From assembly GCF_000814675.1 (NCBI RefSeq), contig NZ_JWIG01000026.1, positions 1 through 64,000 of the forward strand: a stretch of DNA of 64,000 nt, written 5' to 3'. The stretch's first letter is position 1, and every line of letters begins with the position of its first letter. The notes under the pieces are model-generated. The model ran no database searches. It was not told where the DNA came from and saw only the letters and a list, made by a program, of their open reading frames with translations. The translations under genes were made by a program, and so were the position numbers. The stretch is from Pseudoalteromonas distincta. Lineage in GTDB: Bacteria; Pseudomonadota; Gammaproteobacteria; Enterobacterales; Alteromonadaceae. Below are positions 9,409 through 17,734 of this stretch, one piece after another.

Positions 9409-9454
9409 AAAACTGGCTTGTTAATAGAGTGTTTGCAAAAACATAGCCAGTTTT
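9409..9454. repeat. 10-bp perfect inverted repeat upstream of the nirB leader
   Basis: AAAACTGGCT at 9409-9418 and AGCCAGTTTT at 9445-9454 are perfect inverted copies with a 26-base loop. On the plus strand the second arm runs on in T, so it could end plus-strand transcription; on the minus strand it could be an extra leader stem before P1. Confidence 0.5.
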
Positions 9455-9662
9455 TTAAGTTATTGTTTAAATAGTATTTAATATGTTTTTAGAGTGAATG
9501 AAAAACCCGTTTTGACATATGTTGGTGCGCACCTGGCACTAAGAGGGTGCAAGTATTGTCATTGTTTTGTGCATTATCAGTCAATAAAACACCCATTATC
9601 ATTGATTGTATATTGAGTTAAATTTAGCCCATAAAATACGTACACGTACTCTCACGGGCAAA

Positions 9663-9902
9663 ATGATAAACACAAACTCAATAGATGCTTCACCTTTTCA
9701 CGAAGGCGAGCTGGCAATACAAGACAAGCTCGGTAAACGAGAAATAATGGCAACATTTGGTAAACGTGCCGTGCGCTCATTTATGCCAGAGCAGCATAGA
9801 AAGTTTGTGGCTCAAAAGGTTACGTCGTTTATTCAGTTTTTATTTGAAAAGTTTGAAGCTGGGCCAAAAACAAAAAGCCTAAAATCAGTTAAGAGATTTT
9901 AG
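9663..9902 (+). pseudogene. Remnant of a PNPOx-type flavin oxidoreductase, N-terminal piece
   Basis: 79 residues from the ATG at 9663 (an upstream in-frame ATG at 9606 adds 19 odd residues). The segment SPFHEGELAIQDKLGKRE through FMPEQHRKFVAQ resembles the first 45 or so residues of pyridoxamine-5'-phosphate-oxidase-like proteins, which normally run to several hundred residues. After that the similarity is lost (VTSFIQFLFEKFEAG) and the frame closes inside a terminator hairpin. There is only a weak ribosome site. I read it as a decayed gene; a real small protein cannot be excluded. The family link is from memory of the conserved N-terminus. Confidence 0.5.
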
Positions 9903-9908
9903 GCTTTT
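9872..9908. terminator. Bidirectional terminator, 14-bp perfect stem
   Basis: AAAAGCCTAAAATC at 9873-9886 and its inverse at 9895-9908 form a perfect 14-bp stem with an 8-base loop and T tracts on both strands. It closes the usp gene from the minus strand. The stop codon of the plus-strand remnant (9900-9902) lies inside the stem. Confidence 0.85.
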
Positions 9909-9940
9909 GAGACTGGTTTAAACTTATTTAAAATAGCTAC

Positions 9941-10792
9941 TTATTTTAAAATAACCACAGGCACATCGCTGTTTTCGAGCATTTTAATGGTGTTACTGCC
10001 CACAAAAAACTGCCTTAATTTAGAGTGCCCAAAAGCCCCCATAACAATCAAATCAATATTATTTTGTTCTTTGTATTGCATTAACGAGTCAAAAATATTG
10101 CCCTCTAAAAAGCTTGCAGACACTTCAAAGTCCATACTGATAAGCTTGTGCTGTGCATTAACAAATTTTTCTTCAAGGTCTTTTTCGTTATTTTTAATAC
10201 TCACTAAATGACAATGCAAACCATGTAATAAGCCGCCATCAATCACTTGTTGTAGCGCTTTGTCGGCTGTTTCGCGGCCGTCATACGCAATCATAAATGA
10301 TTTAGGTTGTTTAAATGTTTCAGGAATAAGCAAAATAGGTTGTGTTGCATTGCGTACTAAGGTTTCTATATGTGAGCCCAGCACCGCAAAGCTATTACTA
10401 TGTCCAGCACCATTTTGGCCAATAACAATAAGGCGTGTGTCGTCTTTTAAGTCTATAACGGTATCGAGCAAATCACCGTGGCGCTTAATTAATTCAAAAT
10501 TAGTAACACCTGCCGATTTAGCATGCTCACTTACTGAATTTAGTAATTCGTCAGCCATTTTTAAACTTACTTTGCAGCGTTGTTCGTCAAGCTTAGTCAT
10601 TTCATCAAGAAGTGTTGACTGTGCACCAAGCCCAATACTACCAGAGTAGTCACCAACATTTGTTCGCTGCGTTTTTTCAATTGTATGCACAAAGCTAATT
10701 GGTTTATTTAGCTTTTTTGAAGCCCAAATAGCAGCATCGGTTACATTTTTAGTAATGGCTGAGCCATCTACATAGGTAATTATTTTAGTCAT
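9941..10792 (-). CDS. Tandem universal stress protein
   Basis: 283 residues with two UspA-like domains. Domain 1 starts TKIITYVDGS and ends near VRNATQPILLIPE; domain 2 starts SFMIAYDGRETADKAL and ends at DVPVVILK. The second domain has the ATP-binding G-2X-G-9X-G-S/T pattern (GAFGHSKLRQFFVGSNT); the first has the related GQNGAGHSN. The ATG at 10792 has AAGGAG seven bases upstream; the frame also extends upstream to 10867, into sulP, without a ribosome site. It lies 10 bases after the SulP transporter gene and is likely cotranscribed. A role in ion or carbon stress beside the transporter is inference. Confidence 0.9.
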   Translation of the reverse strand: MTKIITYVDGSAITKNVTDAAIWASKKLNKPISFVHTIEKTQRTNVGDYSGSIGLGAQSTLLDEMTKLDEQRCKVSLKMADELLNSVSEHAKSAGVTNFELIKRHGDLLDTVIDLKDDTRLIVIGQNGAGHSNSFAVLGSHIETLVRNATQPILLIPETFKQPKSFMIAYDGRETADKALQQVIDGGLLHGLHCHLVSIKNNEKDLEEKFVNAQHKLISMDFEVSASFLEGNIFDSLMQYKEQNNIDLIVMGAFGHSKLRQFFVGSNTIKMLENSDVPVVILK

Positions 10793-10802
10793 TGCATTCT
10801 CC

Positions 10803-12293
10803 TTAATGTCCGCCAAGTAGTTTTTCGACTTCTTCAGGGTTGTTATGCACGCCAAACTTATCAACAACTGTTTCGGTTGCGCTATTCATACCAACAATAT
10901 TAACTGTTGCGCCTTCGCGTCTAAACTTAATAACCACCTTATCGAGTGACGATACACCGGTTATATCCCAAAAGTGGGCATGGGTTAAATCAATTACTAC
11001 GTTAGAAACCGCATTTTTAAAATCGAACGACGCTATAAACTGCTCAGCTGAGGCAAAAAATACCTGGCCTACAACTTCATAAGTTACTAGGTTTTTAGTT
11101 TCATCGTGCTTAGTTGTAACAACCATAAAGCGACCAATTTTGTTCGCAAAAAACAACGTAGCTAGCAATACGCCAACTAAAACACCAATGGCTAGATTAT
11201 GCGTGGCAACAACCACAATAACGGTTGAAATCATCACTACGTTTGATGAAAGAGGGTTCTTTTTTAAATCTTTAACTGATGCCCACGAAAACGTACCAAT
11301 CGATACCATAATCATTACTGCAACTAATGCAGCCATAGGAATTAAACGCAGCCACTCATCTAAAAACACCACCATGATGATTAAAAATAAACCAGCAATA
11401 AAGGTTGAAAGTCGTCCACGACCGCCCGATTTAACGTTGATGATTGACTGTCCAATCATGGCGCAACCCGCCATACCACCAAATAAACCTGCGCCAATAT
11501 TAGCAATACCTTGGCCCTTACATTCTTTATTACGATCGCTCGTTGTATCAGTTAAGTCATCAACAATGGTGGCGGTCATCATTGATTCAAGTAAGCCCAC
11601 AACCGCAAGACCAATTGAATACGGTAAAACAATTTGCAGTGTTTCGAGTGTTAGTGGTACATCGGGCCATAAAAATATAGGTAGGGTGTCTGGCAGTTCG
11701 CCCATGTCGCCAACGGTTCTTATATCAAGACCCAAAAACAGTGAAACCAGTGTAATAACAACAATACACACTAAAGGAGAGGGAAGTATTTTGCCAATAG
11801 TTGGAATGTATGGGAATAAGTAAATAATACCTAAGCCTGCAGCAGTCATGGCGTAAACATGCCAAGTAACATTGGTAAGCTCAGGTAACTGTGCCATAAA
11901 TATTAAAATCGCTAATGCGTTTACAAACCCTGTAACAACAGAGCGCGATACAAACCGCATTAACTCACCAAGCTTTAAAAAGCCTGCAAATATTTGCAGT
12001 ACACCGGTAAGTAAGGTAGCAACCAGTAAGTATTCCAGACCATGATCTTTAACCAGCGTTACCATTAACAGCGCCATTGCACCGGTAGCCGCCGATATCA
12101 TGCCTGGGCGACCGCCTACAAAGGCAATAATAACCGCAATACAAAATGAGGCGTATAAACCCACTTTAGGATCAACACCCGCAATAATAGAAAAGGCAAT
12201 AGCTTCCGGTATTAGGGCAAGCGCCACAACAATACCAGCAAGCACATCACCACGAACATTAGAGAGCCAATCTCTTTTTACGTGATCAAACAT
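10803..12293 (-). CDS. SulP-family anion transporter with STAS domain
   Basis: 496 residues. The membrane domain covers about residues 10-380, with the conserved start [20 protein letters not shown] and [18 protein letters not shown] domain follows from about 400 to 490 ([19 protein letters not shown]). SulP proteins move sulfate, bicarbonate or other anions at the inner membrane. Marine SulP proteins of this type next to usp genes are often proposed as Na+-linked bicarbonate carriers, but the substrate cannot be read from sequence. The gene is first in a two-gene unit with the universal stress protein, and AGG lies about 9 bases before the ATG. Confidence 0.9.
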   Translation of the reverse strand: MFDHVKRDWLSNVRGDVLAGIVVALALIPEAIAFSIIAGVDPKVGLYASFCIAVIIAFVGGRPGMISAATGAMALLMVTLVKDHGLEYLLVATLLTGVLQIFAGFLKLGELMRFVSRSVVTGFVNALAILIFMAQLPELTNVTWHVYAMTAAGLGIIYLFPYIPTIGKILPSPLVCIVVITLVSLFLGLDIRTVGDMGELPDTLPIFLWPDVPLTLETLQIVLPYSIGLAVVGLLESMMTATIVDDLTDTTSDRNKECKGQGIANIGAGLFGGMAGCAMIGQSIINVKSGGRGRLSTFIAGLFLIIMVVFLDEWLRLIPMAALVAVMIMVSIGTFSWASVKDLKKNPLSSNVVMISTVIVVVATHNLAIGVLVGVLLATLFFANKIGRFMVVTTKHDETKNLVTYEVVGQVFFASAEQFIASFDFKNAVSNVVIDLTHAHFWDITGVSSLDKVVIKFRREGATVNIVGMNSATETVVDKFGVHNNPEEVEKLLGGH

Positions 12294-12873
12294 GTAATAA
12301 ACCTAATTAGTTAGTTTCCCAAAGTATAGGGGAGTATTTTATTTAAATAACAATGATTCTCGCGCAGATGGCGATTAAGGGTGCACGCAACGTGCTGATG
12401 AAAAAGGGAGTGGTTGCCTAGGGCGGCGTAAGTTTCAAGTAAAAAGCTCCTTTTTGATTAATTAATTTACTAGCTACGTGAAAATAACATAAGAAAAAGT
12501 TTGTTTCTAGCGAATAGAAAAATAGAAGGTTACGGCTGATGAATAAAAGCCTAGTTACATTTTAGAAACATATACAATAAATAAGTTATTAATTATATAA
12601 AATAACTTAGTATATTAACAGTGAGCTATTAAGGTAATTATAATACTATGTTATTTAAAACACTCGTTATTTGCACTGTTTTAGTGCACTCAAACGTTTT
12701 TTATTTAATCTGGTGCGTAACTGGAGTTAAATAAATGCTTCTGTATATTCTAACGTTATATTGTTGACAAGATGTAACTTGTCGCTATTATACATTCTTC
12801 AAAAAACTCCAAATTACTTTTTATTTTACGTAAAAATAAAACATGTTTGATATAAATAATGGAAATTAAATAA
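12294..12873. other. 580-base gap between sulP and the pilin genes
   Basis: No convincing gene. The right part holds the pilin promoter. At 12401-12455 an AAAAAGGGAG arm pairs with CTCCTTTTT (one bulged base), ending in five T. This could end a small plus-strand RNA of unknown start. The stretch 12540-12720 is very AT-rich and without recognisable structure. Confidence 0.4.
12764..12794 (+). promoter_or_regulatory. Probable sigma-70 promoter of the minor pilin operon
   Basis: A perfect -35 TTGACA at 12764-12769 is followed by overlapping -10 candidates: TATTAT at 12786 (16-base spacer) or TTATAC at 12788 (18-base spacer). It is about 80 bases before the first pilin gene. Confidence 0.6.
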
Positions 12874-13272
12874 GTGAAAACGGAGCAATTAAGGATACCT
12901 TACGGTTTTACCCTTATTGAATTAATGATAGTAATTGCTATTATAGGTATTTTATACTCAGTTGCACTTCCAAGTTATACGAGTTACATACAACAAAGTC
13001 GAAGAGCTGATATCCAACAGGTTTTACTACAGCAAACAGCTGTTTTAGAAAGGCAATACACTCGTGTTGGTGGTTACCCAAATACATTTACTTTTCCTAC
13101 CTCAGATTATTACTCCTTTAGCTATACAACCGATGCAACTACAGGCGCTTCAAATGGGTCTGAATTTACAATACAAGTTACACCTAAAGGTGCTCAGAAA
13201 AGTGATGAGTGCGGCAAGTTGTCTGTAAATCAAAGTGGTACTAAGTCAGCAGATAAATCTAAATGCTGGTAA
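12874..13272 (+). CDS. pilE: PilE-like minor type IV pilin
   Basis: 132 residues, GTG start. A short leader ends in Gly before FTLIELMIVIAIIGIL, so PilD peptidase would cut after G11 and leave Phe+1 and Glu+5. The soluble part has two Cys (DECG and KCW) that can form the C-terminal disulfide loop of PilE-type pilins. It opens a run of five overlapping or abutting genes encoding prepilin-like proteins. Such minor pilins prime pilus assembly and sit near the tip. GGAA lies 13 bases before the GTG, a weak ribosome site; no better in-frame start keeps the leader. Confidence 0.88.
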   Translation: MKTEQLRIPYGFTLIELMIVIAIIGILYSVALPSYTSYIQQSRRADIQQVLLQQTAVLERQYTRVGGYPNTFTFPTSDYYSFSYTTDATTGASNGSEFTIQVTPKGAQKSDECGKLSVNQSGTKSADKSKCW

Positions 13273-13715
13273 AAAAAAGCCTTGGTTTTACTTTACTCGA
13301 AGTTTTAATCACGATGACCATTATTGGTATTTTAACTGCAGTTGCGACTCCTTCGTTTATTACTTTTATAAAGCGGGATAGATTAGTTACAAATTCGAAT
13401 CAACTGCACAGTGTTTTTAAATTTGCGCGTAGTGAAGCCATTAAAAGAGATCAAAGTGTTTCTATCAAAACGTTGAATAAACAATGGCTAGTAAAAACTG
13501 CTATTAATTCGACGCAAACCACGTTAAATATTTTTGAAACTACACATAGCAGCATTTCTGTAGATTTAAAGAATATTAATATTTCAAGTACGGGTGAATT
13601 AGGCCAAATGTATCAAATCTTGGTGAGCGATAAGGACAGTACAACTGGCGACTTTACTTTATGTATTTTACAAAGTGGACAAAGTTGGTTAGTTGAGGCC
13701 CCAGAGACATGCTAA
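13263..13715 (+). CDS. fimT: FimT/FimU-like minor pilin (GspH domain)
   Basis: 150 residues. Leader MLVKKSLG, then FTLLEVLITMTIIGIL with Phe+1 and Glu+5. The body fits the GspH/FimT family (KFARSEAIKRDQSV is the typical segment after the helix). The start overlaps the end of pilE by 10 bases, which argues for coupled translation. Members of this family are minor pilins in the pilus priming complex; some FimT proteins bind DNA during uptake, which cannot be judged here. Confidence 0.87.
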   Translation: MLVKKSLGFTLLEVLITMTIIGILTAVATPSFITFIKRDRLVTNSNQLHSVFKFARSEAIKRDQSVSIKTLNKQWLVKTAINSTQTTLNIFETTHSSISVDLKNINISSTGELGQMYQILVSDKDSTTGDFTLCILQSGQSWLVEAPETC

Positions 13716-14119
13716 TAAATTACAGCAAAGGGTTTTCTCTTTTAGAAGTTATGGTTGCTTTAATTGTCGCGACGGTTGCATTGTTAGGGCTTGCTTCAGG
13801 TCAACTAAAATCATTGCAATATATTACAAACAGCTTTAATTATACGGTGTCAATAATTGAGGCTAATAATGTTTTAGAGCGTATTTGGCCTCATTTATGC
13901 GAGCTACAACAAACAGATCCAAGTTTGTACAACGATACTGACTTTAGAAATTATTTATCCCCACAAATTGATGCATATACACTCACTCTACCTGCTAACT
14001 TTTCAAATGATTTATCGGTTGAAGTAACCTGGCAAGATAAGCGTTTGACTGACAACTTAGAAAATCGCGTTGTAATTACAGGAAGCTTCCCAACACTACC
14101 TGATGGTTGCACGCCATGA
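13709..14119 (+). CDS. pilV: PilV-like minor pilin
   Basis: 136 residues. Leader MLINYSKG, then FSLLEVMVALIVATVALLGLA with Glu+5, and the PilV/GspI-like stretch GQLKSLQYITNSFNY. It overlaps the previous gene by 7 bases. Cys pairs are present at LCEL and DGCTP. By position and domain it is the GspI-like member of the tip complex. Confidence 0.85.
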   Translation: MLINYSKGFSLLEVMVALIVATVALLGLASGQLKSLQYITNSFNYTVSIIEANNVLERIWPHLCELQQTDPSLYNDTDFRNYLSPQIDAYTLTLPANFSNDLSVEVTWQDKRLTDNLENRVVITGSFPTLPDGCTP

Positions 14120-14628
14120 AACATCTAATAAATAAACATAAAGGCTTTACTTTAATAGAGCTTATGGTTGCACTTGCTGCAGGTATGTTTCTATTAGGCG
14201 GTGTGAGTCTGGCTTATTCTTCAATTAATAGCAGTACCAGCACAGCAAAAGATTTGGAAAATGCATTAGATGTAATCCGATTTAGCAGTAAAGTATTTAC
14301 ACGAAGTCTAAAACAAACCAACTCAGTCCCTACTTACACAAATAATATTCTAAGTGTTGAGCAAGAGATGGGGTCATCTGCTTGTACTGGCTTAACTATT
14401 AGTGCGCCATTTATCGAAAAATATAGCCATGAAGATGACTCATTATTTTGTGATGTAGGGAATGGAAAAGTAAAAATATTAAAAGGTGTTAATGCAATTA
14501 GCTACGTAATTGATAACAACGTAGTGAGTGTCCTTGTAGAACCTACAAACTTACCAAGCCAATTCAATAACAGCTTAGTGATTGATATATCTTTGTCGCA
14601 AATGGTAATGAATAAGGCATTTCAATAA
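14116..14628 (+). CDS. pilW: PilW-like minor pilin
   Basis: 170 residues from the ATG at 14116, which shares ATGA with the pilV stop; an in-frame TTG nine bases earlier is less likely. Leader MKHLINKHKG, then FTLIELMVALAAGMFLLGG with Glu+5, typical of PilW/GspJ. It is short for PilW, which often exceeds 250 residues, so only the stem and a reduced head are present. The next gene starts directly at its stop codon. Confidence 0.83.
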   Translation: MKHLINKHKGFTLIELMVALAAGMFLLGGVSLAYSSINSSTSTAKDLENALDVIRFSSKVFTRSLKQTNSVPTYTNNILSVEQEMGSSACTGLTISAPFIEKYSHEDDSLFCDVGNGKVKILKGVNAISYVIDNNVVSVLVEPTNLPSQFNNSLVIDISLSQMVMNKAFQ

Positions 14629-16551
14629 ATGAAAAATACATCTGGTTTTACACTTGTTACTGTACTTATTTTAACATCTATGGCTTCAATTGTTGTACTT
14701 AGTACTCTTAGAGATAGTGTGATCCAGGAGCGCTTGAGTGGTAATTTTCAGAAAAAATTGAACGCAAGGTTGATGTCTGAGAAAGGGGTATTTTCAAGTA
14801 TTGAAAAACTAGAAACAGCAATGCTTGCAGATCCGACTATAAATATTAACGATTTAATAGCCCATAATAGTGAAGTTTCTGGTACAAGTTCGCTTGAATC
14901 TAGTATATACAATGCAACCATTGAGATTGACAGTAATGGCGATATTTTAATTTCTAGCGAAGGTACTCGCTTTGAAGGTGAGAACCAAATGCAAGCTATA
15001 TTCGAATATGTAGCTGGTGGGGGCGGAACGACCAGCAGTGCCTCAGTTTTTTCTAATGGAATTACAGGGTGTTCTGGTGTTGCAATTAGTGGAAGTGGCT
15101 TAATTGATAGCTATGATTCGTCTTTAGGGGATTATAACGACACACTAGCTGATGGTAACAAAAATACATCAGAAGAATCTTTTGTTAATACAGTTAACGA
15201 CTCTGGTGATATTACGCTCAATGGTAGCGGTACAATTGAAGGTAATGTTCTATCCTCTAGTAATTTATCAATTATTCAAGGCGCTGATATTAAAGGCAAT
15301 ATTCATAGTAATGGAAATTTAATACTCTCTGGTGGCGTGGTCGTTGGAGGGGATGCATCGGCATATCTAAGTTTCACACAAAGTAGTGGTACTGTTTCAG
15401 GTAGTATTTCAGCAAACCAATCTATATCAGTAAAGCAAACTCCAGTTGGTGGTGATATTAGTTCATCAGGTCCAATTTCTATTACAGGTAATGCAGTCCA
15501 AGGAACAATTCGTTCATATGATTTAGTCGCTCTTAATCAAACAACAATACGGCACGGCGTTTATACCTCCGGGAATTATGAGCAAACAGGGGGAAGTGTA
15601 TACGGTGGAGTGCGTGTTCAAGGTAATGTGACGCTTAAACAGTGGGGCAGTACTATTGATAGTAAAGACCTTAGATACGCAGGTAATGGCTCTTTTAAGG
15701 ACGACACACCAGAGTATGCTTTTTCACCTTATAAAGTATCAAGTCCAGACATATCAATACCAACTATTGAGCCAGTTGAAAAAATAACACCAGAAAGTGA
15801 AAATAATAGAGGGTTAACTGCGTGTGATCCACTTGATATTGCAACAGCAATTGATAGCGTGTCAGTTAATACGACAAGCCCTGACCTTTTTATAAATAAC
15901 AATAGCAGAGCTGGTGACTTACTCGAGTTAGAAACTAACACGGCTAACTTTTTAGTAGACTTTGGAAGCACTCCAGATAGTGCCATCACTGCTAAAGCTG
16001 CAACTTTCCTTGATTCAGCAACTCAAATATTTTATTTTGATGATGTAACAATTAAAGGGCGAATGCAGGTAAAAAGTAATCACAATGCAGTTATGTTTGT
16101 AGATGGCGATTTTACAATGAATGGCGCAAGTTCACTAACAATCCCTGATAACAGCAGCTTAACTATCATAATTAAAGGAAAGCTTAAGATAGGAAATGGG
16201 GCACAAGTTTACGCACCTGACAATGGGATTACAAATGAAGGCAGGCCCGTTTTTAGTATTTATAGTTCTTACAGTGGAAATGATACTGGAATAGAGTTTT
16301 CAGGTGGTACACGAGAGCTTTATGCTGTTATATACGCACCACTTTCACAAGTTAAAGTTACTTCAGCAGTTGGTTTTAAAGGGTCTATTTTAGGAGATAC
16401 TGTTATTGTAAGCGGCGCTGGTGGTATTCACTTTGACACGGCATTAAATGAAGCCAGTTTTGGTGGTTCTTCATCTGGTGGTAATGGATCTGCAAGCAAG
16501 TTAGTTTTCAAAGGATGGCGCTTTACCCCCGTTGAAAAAAGCAATGAATAA
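14629..16551 (+). CDS. Large PilX/GspK-like tip pilin with beta-repeat body
   Basis: 640 residues. The N-terminus is a prepilin-like leader MKNTSG followed by FTLVTVLILTSMASIVVL, but position +5 is Thr instead of Glu, as in GspK/PilX tip proteins. QERLSGNFQKKLNA fits the PilX N-terminal domain. Residues about 150-345 consist of short repeats of the type SGxIxGNV, NxSIxQGADIKGN, SGGVVVGGDA, which look like a bactofilin-like right-handed beta solenoid. A second solenoid-like block (about 465-600) follows a spacer. It sits where PilX and PilY1 usually are, and no PilY1 gene is seen. I infer a pilus-tip adhesin or cap. The last gene of the operon. Confidence 0.75.
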   Translation: MKNTSGFTLVTVLILTSMASIVVLSTLRDSVIQERLSGNFQKKLNARLMSEKGVFSSIEKLETAMLADPTININDLIAHNSEVSGTSSLESSIYNATIEIDSNGDILISSEGTRFEGENQMQAIFEYVAGGGGTTSSASVFSNGITGCSGVAISGSGLIDSYDSSLGDYNDTLADGNKNTSEESFVNTVNDSGDITLNGSGTIEGNVLSSSNLSIIQGADIKGNIHSNGNLILSGGVVVGGDASAYLSFTQSSGTVSGSISANQSISVKQTPVGGDISSSGPISITGNAVQGTIRSYDLVALNQTTIRHGVYTSGNYEQTGGSVYGGVRVQGNVTLKQWGSTIDSKDLRYAGNGSFKDDTPEYAFSPYKVSSPDISIPTIEPVEKITPESENNRGLTACDPLDIATAIDSVSVNTTSPDLFINNNSRAGDLLELETNTANFLVDFGSTPDSAITAKAATFLDSATQIFYFDDVTIKGRMQVKSNHNAVMFVDGDFTMNGASSLTIPDNSSLTIIIKGKLKIGNGAQVYAPDNGITNEGRPVFSIYSSYSGNDTGIEFSGGTRELYAVIYAPLSQVKVTSAVGFKGSILGDTVIVSGAGGIHFDTALNEASFGGSSSGGNGSASKLVFKGWRFTPVEKSNE

Positions 16552-16641
16552 CAAAGCTATTAGGTCATTATTCAAAGCTCAATTCTATAAGGGAATCTAT
16601 CAAGATTATTGAATTAATTGCTTTGACCAATATTTGCATAC

Positions 16642-17370
16642 TTAAAACTCAAACGTAAAACCAAACTCTCTTAATTTTTCATATACGTTTATATCAAAAC
16701 GGTACAAAGTAGCAGCTCTGTGAGCTACATTTGTTTGTTTTTCTTTACAGTTTATTAGTAAGTTCATTTTTTGGAACTTACGTCTAAAGTTAGGTTTATC
16801 GAGTGATTTATTCAAAATCGACTCGTAAATTCCTTGTAGCTCAAGCAGGGTAAATTTTTCTGGAAGTAAGCTAAAACCAATCGGCTCGTGCCTTACTTTA
16901 TAGCGTAAGTAATCAAGGCCGCTTTTTAAAATATCGGCATGGTCAAACATTAAAGCGGGTACACTATTTACATCAAACCATTCACACTCTAAAGCATTGT
17001 CGCCACTCACAAGGTTGGTTTCTTCAAAGCGAACGAGCGAATAATAAACAATGGTAATAATACGTCTGGCAGGGTAGCGGTCTACGTTACCAAACGCACC
17101 TAACTGATCTAAATAAAGGTTTTCAACACCGGTCGTACTTTTAACAACACGTAAAGCTGCAAGGTCTAAGTTTTCATCTTTACGAACCCAATGACCAATT
17201 AAACCCCATTGGCTTGTTGCAAGGCCTCGATTATATTTAACCAGCAACACCTTTAACTTACCTTCATGAATAGCAAATACAATATTATCTACGGTTAGAT
17301 TACTAATGCAGTCATCAGGAATCGATTCTTCGTCGATGTTGTTAGAAATGTTTGATGTTTTATAGTGCAT
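16642..17370 (-). CDS. Nudix-type (NrtR/AraR-like) transcriptional regulator
   Basis: 242 residues. Residues about 28-150 form a Nudix fold, and the C-terminal 80 or so (FTLLELQGIYESIL ... KLREFGFTFEF) form the winged helix of the NrtR family. The Nudix box is degenerate: where active enzymes have REUxEExGU this protein has RVVKSTTGV, so the metal-binding glutamates are lost and it should bind a ligand instead of hydrolysing it. Such proteins regulate NAD or pentose genes. It is divergent from a pentoside symporter/GH43 pair, and a half-degenerate copy of the ATAGTC-N5-GACTAT palindrome precedes its own start. It is my best candidate for the regulator of the xylan genes; this is inference. 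Confidence 0.85.
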   Translation of the reverse strand: MHYKTSNISNNIDEESIPDDCISNLTVDNIVFAIHEGKLKVLLVKYNRGLATSQWGLIGHWVRKDENLDLAALRVVKSTTGVENLYLDQLGAFGNVDRYPARRIITIVYYSLVRFEETNLVSGDNALECEWFDVNSVPALMFDHADILKSGLDYLRYKVRHEPIGFSLLPEKFTLLELQGIYESILNKSLDKPNFRRKFQKMNLLINCKEKQTNVAHRAATLYRFDINVYEKLREFGFTFEF

Positions 17371-17399
17371 AAATTACTCAGCCAAAGCTATACGAAGAT

Positions 17400-17416
17400 A
17401 TTGTTATAAAGACTAT
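17400..17416. promoter_or_regulatory. Degenerate xylan-type operator before the Nudix gene
   Basis: ATTGTT-ATAAA-GACTAT: the right half-site is perfect and the left matches 4 of 6 positions. It is 30 bases upstream of the regulator ATG, so autoregulation is possible. Confidence 0.4.
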
Positions 17417-17667
17417 TAAGGGTATATAAAAGGTGGGTAAAGCGCAAATAAAAAGCGTTTATAATTCCTATTTAAAACAATCACATCTATTTAATTAATC
17501 ACTTTATACACTGTACCTGTTTTTACGCGTTAACGCCGATATTCGGCTTTGGTTTGGTATTGGTTCTTTATTGAGCGAGTAATACCTTTGTATGTTAGTA
17601 GCTTTGATGCTTAATTAGTGTGATGTATCAATTAAATTACCAGTAAATTAAAAATGTAACATAAATG

Positions 17668-17706
17668 TTTACATGTGCTAAAAATGCATATAGTATTTTT
17701 GACTAT
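17668..17706 (+). promoter_or_regulatory. Promoter and operator of the symporter-GH43 pair
   Basis: TTTACA at 17668 and TAGTAT at 17691 with a 17-base spacer form a good sigma-70 promoter. The palindrome ATAGTA-TTTTT-GACTAT at 17690-17706 covers the -10 box and the likely start site, which suits a repressor. The gap from 17371 to 17667 shows no gene. Confidence 0.65.
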
Positions 17707-17734
17707 ATCGATTTGCATTGAAAATTGAGCACAC

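Noticed and set aside
9533..9552. Sigma-54-like TGGCAC ... GTGCAA
   Set aside because: The spacing between GG and GC is 12 bases, not 10, and it points away from nirB.
11140..11823. 227-residue frame antisense to the SulP gene
   Set aside because: Low-complexity Thr/Ile/Ala composition is a reflection of membrane-helix codons on the other strand; SulP is clear.
12333..12362. Fur-box-like AATAACAATGATTCTC upstream of sulP
   Set aside because: Only a partial match to the Fur consensus and no iron gene nearby.
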